From Serpens sp035497915 (GTDB taxonomy: Bacteria; Pseudomonadota; Gammaproteobacteria; Pseudomonadales; Pseudomonadaceae), in NCBI RefSeq assembly GCF_035497915.1, contig NZ_DATJCS010000037.1, forward strand, positions 1 through 64,000: 64,000 nucleotides of DNA, given 5' to 3'. The translations under genes were made by a program, and so were the position numbers. The notes below the pieces were generated by a model. It did not search any database. It worked only from the letters and a program-made list of their open reading frames with translations, and was not told where the DNA came from. This document shows, piece after piece, positions 62,577-64,000 of the stretch; within the stretch, counting starts at the first letter, position 1, and every line of letters begins with the position of its first letter.

Positions 62577-63167
62577 ATGTCCTTACTTATCTTCGCCGTA
62601 TGTGTGCTCACTGTGCTGGTCCTGGCACTGATCGTCATGGTCTTCGCCCTGGCCCGCCAGATCGGCATCCTGTTCGAACGTATCTCTCCCGTCGGCGCCA
62701 TGGTCAATGACAGCGGGCCGAAGCTGGGCGAGGTGTCCCCCGCCTTCAACCTGCCGAGCCTGACCGGCGGCCTGATCCAGATCGGTGCGGTTTCCCCGAA
62801 ACACACGCTGATCTTCTTCCTGTCGCCGACCTGCCCGATCTGCAAGAAGCTGCTGCCGGTGCTCAAGTCCATCCACCAGAGCGAAACCTGGCTGGACGTG
62901 GTACTGGCCAGCGATGGCGAGGAGGCGCGTCACCGCACCTTCATCGCCAGCGCCGAACTGGAGCAGTTCCCGTACGTGATTTCCGAGCAGCTGGGGGTGA
63001 CCTACCGCGTGGCGCGCCTGCCCTTCGCGGTGCTGCTCGACGGCGAAGGTGTGGTCAAGGCCAAGGGCCTGGTCAACACCCGCGAACAGCTGGAAAGCCT
63101 CTTCAACGCCGCCGAAACCGGTTACGCGTCGATCCAGGACTTCGCCAGCCGTACCGCACATTCCTGA
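62577..63167 (+). CDS. aauD: Amine dehydrogenase accessory thioredoxin-like protein MauD/AauD
   Basis: The 196-residue protein has an N-terminal membrane anchor (about 4-26) and a periplasmic thioredoxin-like domain with active site CPIC (Cys86 and Cys89) and a cis-proline loop in RVARLPFAVLLD. MauD helps form the many disulfides of the light chain in the periplasm. It sits between E and A as in the mau and aau clusters. Confidence 0.9.
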   Translation: MSLLIFAVCVLTVLVLALIVMVFALARQIGILFERISPVGAMVNDSGPKLGEVSPAFNLPSLTGGLIQIGAVSPKHTLIFFLSPTCPICKKLLPVLKSIHQSETWLDVVLASDGEEARHRTFIASAELEQFPYVISEQLGVTYRVARLPFAVLLDGEGVVKAKGLVNTREQLESLFNAAETGYASIQDFASRTAHS

Positions 63168-63188
63168 TCCCCCGTGGAGTCATCAATC

Positions 63189-63740
63189 ATGTCCAAACTC
63201 TTTGATCGCCTGTTCACCGTCATCGACAAGACCGCCGAAGCCGGCGCGCGCAAGACGGCCATGCAAACCGGTCGCCGCTCTTTCCTGGCCAAGGCCGGCA
63301 TGGCGCTGGCCGGCACCATGGCCATGCCGCTGCTGCCGTTCGACCGCTCCCTGGGCGGCCTGGCGATGGCCGCCACCGGCGCCGGTGGCGACGTCAACGA
63401 CGAGTTCAGCTGCGAGTACTGGCGCCACTGTGCCCTGGACGGCAACCTGTGCAGCACCTCCGGCGGCACCCTGACCTCCTGCCCGCCCGGCAGCGAGGCC
63501 TCCAAGGTCGCCTGGGTCGGTACCTGCCGTAACCCCAACGACGGCAAGGACTACCTGGTCTCCTACAACGACTGCTGCGGCAAGGCTTCGGTGGCCAGCT
63601 CCACCTTCTGCTTCCGCAGCGAGCGCGAGCGTCCCGGCTACCGCATGGGTCTGCACAACGACATCAACTGGTGCATGGCCAATACCAACAAGGGCTACCA
63701 CTGCACCGTGTCGGTGGTGGTGGGGCTGGCCGATGCGTGA
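63189..63740 (+). CDS. aauA: Amine dehydrogenase light subunit with TTQ cofactor
   Basis: This 183-residue protein carries the tryptophan-tryptophylquinone. It has the long twin-arginine leader of this family (RRSFLAK at 29-35, then a hydrophobic stretch) and mature sequence from about residue 63. The TTQ tryptophans are Trp109 (VAWVGTC) and Trp161 (NWCMAN). ERPGY and NDINWCMAN resemble aromatic amine dehydrogenase more than methylamine dehydrogenase. The mature part has ten cysteines, two fewer than the twelve I recall in family members. It overlaps the cytochrome gene by eight bases. Confidence 0.92.
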   Translation: MSKLFDRLFTVIDKTAEAGARKTAMQTGRRSFLAKAGMALAGTMAMPLLPFDRSLGGLAMAATGAGGDVNDEFSCEYWRHCALDGNLCSTSGGTLTSCPPGSEASKVAWVGTCRNPNDGKDYLVSYNDCCGKASVASSTFCFRSERERPGYRMGLHNDINWCMANTNKGYHCTVSVVVGLADA

Positions 63741-64000
63741 TCGGGCTGTAAAGGGCGGGGCGCTTTGCGCCCTGCTGCTGGCCCTGGGCGGTACCGCCCA
63801 GGCCAGTGAAGCGTTGTTCCAGAAGCACTGCGCCAGCTGTCATGGCGCCAGTGCCGAAGGCATCCCCGGACTGGCTCCGCCACTGGTGCATCCCGCCCTG
63901 TGGCAGGGTCTCGGCGAGCAGGCTCCGCACTACCTCACCGGCGTGATGGCCTCTGGCATGAGCGGCAAGCTCTCCGCCCAGGGTCAGCTGTACATCGGCC
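63733..64000 (+). CDS. c-type cytochrome (partial, cut by window end)
   Basis: The reading frame starts at the ATG inside the end of the light-subunit gene and is open to the window edge. It has a signal peptide (about 1-24, ending AQA) and a haem-binding motif CASCH at 33-37, so it is a secreted class I monohaem cytochrome as far as can be seen. In the aromatic amine dehydrogenase cluster of Alcaligenes, as I recall, a small cytochrome gene follows the light chain; in methylamine clusters the blue copper protein amicyanin is there instead. It could accept or pass on electrons from the dehydrogenase. Confidence 0.88.
   Translation, partial: MRDRAVKGGALCALLLALGGTAQASEALFQKHCASCHGASAEGIPGLAPPLVHPALWQGLGEQAPHYLTGVMASGMSGKLSAQGQLYIG

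Overview
The window is a 64 kb, GC-rich (about two-thirds G+C by eye), densely coded chromosomal stretch with the gene content, gene order and intergenic palindromes of Pseudomonas sensu lato. Several blocks match gene orders I remember from P. aeruginosa: xerD-dsbC-hom-thrC; M48 protease, TusA-like, bcp, gcvR, dapA, bamC, purC, tRNA-Ser; prc, quinone oxidoreductase and a four-gene ABC transporter. The blocks come from places that lie apart in that species, so this is a related but rearranged genome. REP/BIME palindromes of at least three types sit in most intergenic gaps. No prophage, insertion sequence, CRISPR array or rRNA operon was found.

Layout. 0.2-6 kb: tRNA-Pro, molybdenum cofactor genes (mobA, moaB, moeA), a YegS-like lipid kinase, cheV behind a flagellar sigma-28 promoter, and a MOSC protein of the Moco-binding mARC/YcbX type. 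6-7.4 kb: a WYL regulator divergent from an unknown gene, with a perfect 18-bp palindrome between them. 7.4-12.6 kb: xerD, dsbC, a GFA/CENP-V protein, hom, thrC. 12.8-19.1 kb: periplasmic M48 protease, TusA-like carrier, bcp, gcvR, dapA, bamC, a long-form purC and tRNA-Ser. 19.1-19.76 kb: a gene-poor segment next to tRNA-Ser. 19.76-32.75 kb: a tightly overlapping 14-gene MSHA-type type IV pilus operon (mshI, a PilN-like gene, mshJ, K, L, E, G, B, A, C, D, O, P, Q). 32.9-35.5 kb: small envelope proteins and a SAM methyltransferase. 35.6-39.1 kb: two tandem chemoreceptors, each with a sigma-28 promoter, then a five-unit repeat array. 39.7-44.3 kb: UbiA-type prenyltransferase, a MerR-regulated CDF metal exporter, an orphan TRAP binding protein, and a CsoR-family repressor with a TauE/SafE exporter. 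44.3-53.4 kb: mnmC, polyphosphate:AMP phosphotransferase, nadC, a short DUF1631 protein, a FKBP lipoprotein, a YkvA-like protein and a small XRE/unknown/Sel1 operon. 53.5-60.5 kb: prc, quinone oxidoreductase, ABC importer. 60.85-64 kb: the start of a tryptophan-tryptophylquinone (TTQ) amine dehydrogenase operon (aauBEDA-like plus a c-type cytochrome), cut by the window edge.

How it works together. Three chemotaxis genes (cheV and both receptors) carry sigma-28-type promoters with the same geometry, tying them to the flagellar regulon. The pilus operon has secretin, ATPase, platform, assembly proteins, major pilin and five minor pilins plus the large MshQ protein, but I see no mshH, mshM, mshN or mshF. 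Its most unusual feature is that two minor pilin genes (mshD, mshO) have perfect inverted repeats between the start codon and the prepilin cleavage site, giving very long predicted leaders. The amine dehydrogenase operon gives the cell periplasmic oxidation of primary, probably aromatic, amines; its light chain lacks cysteines that I recall as conserved in the family.

Limits. Assignments rest on reading translations and motifs without database searches. Synteny and family comparisons are from memory. Start codons were chosen by ribosome-binding sites, overlaps and family-typical N-termini.
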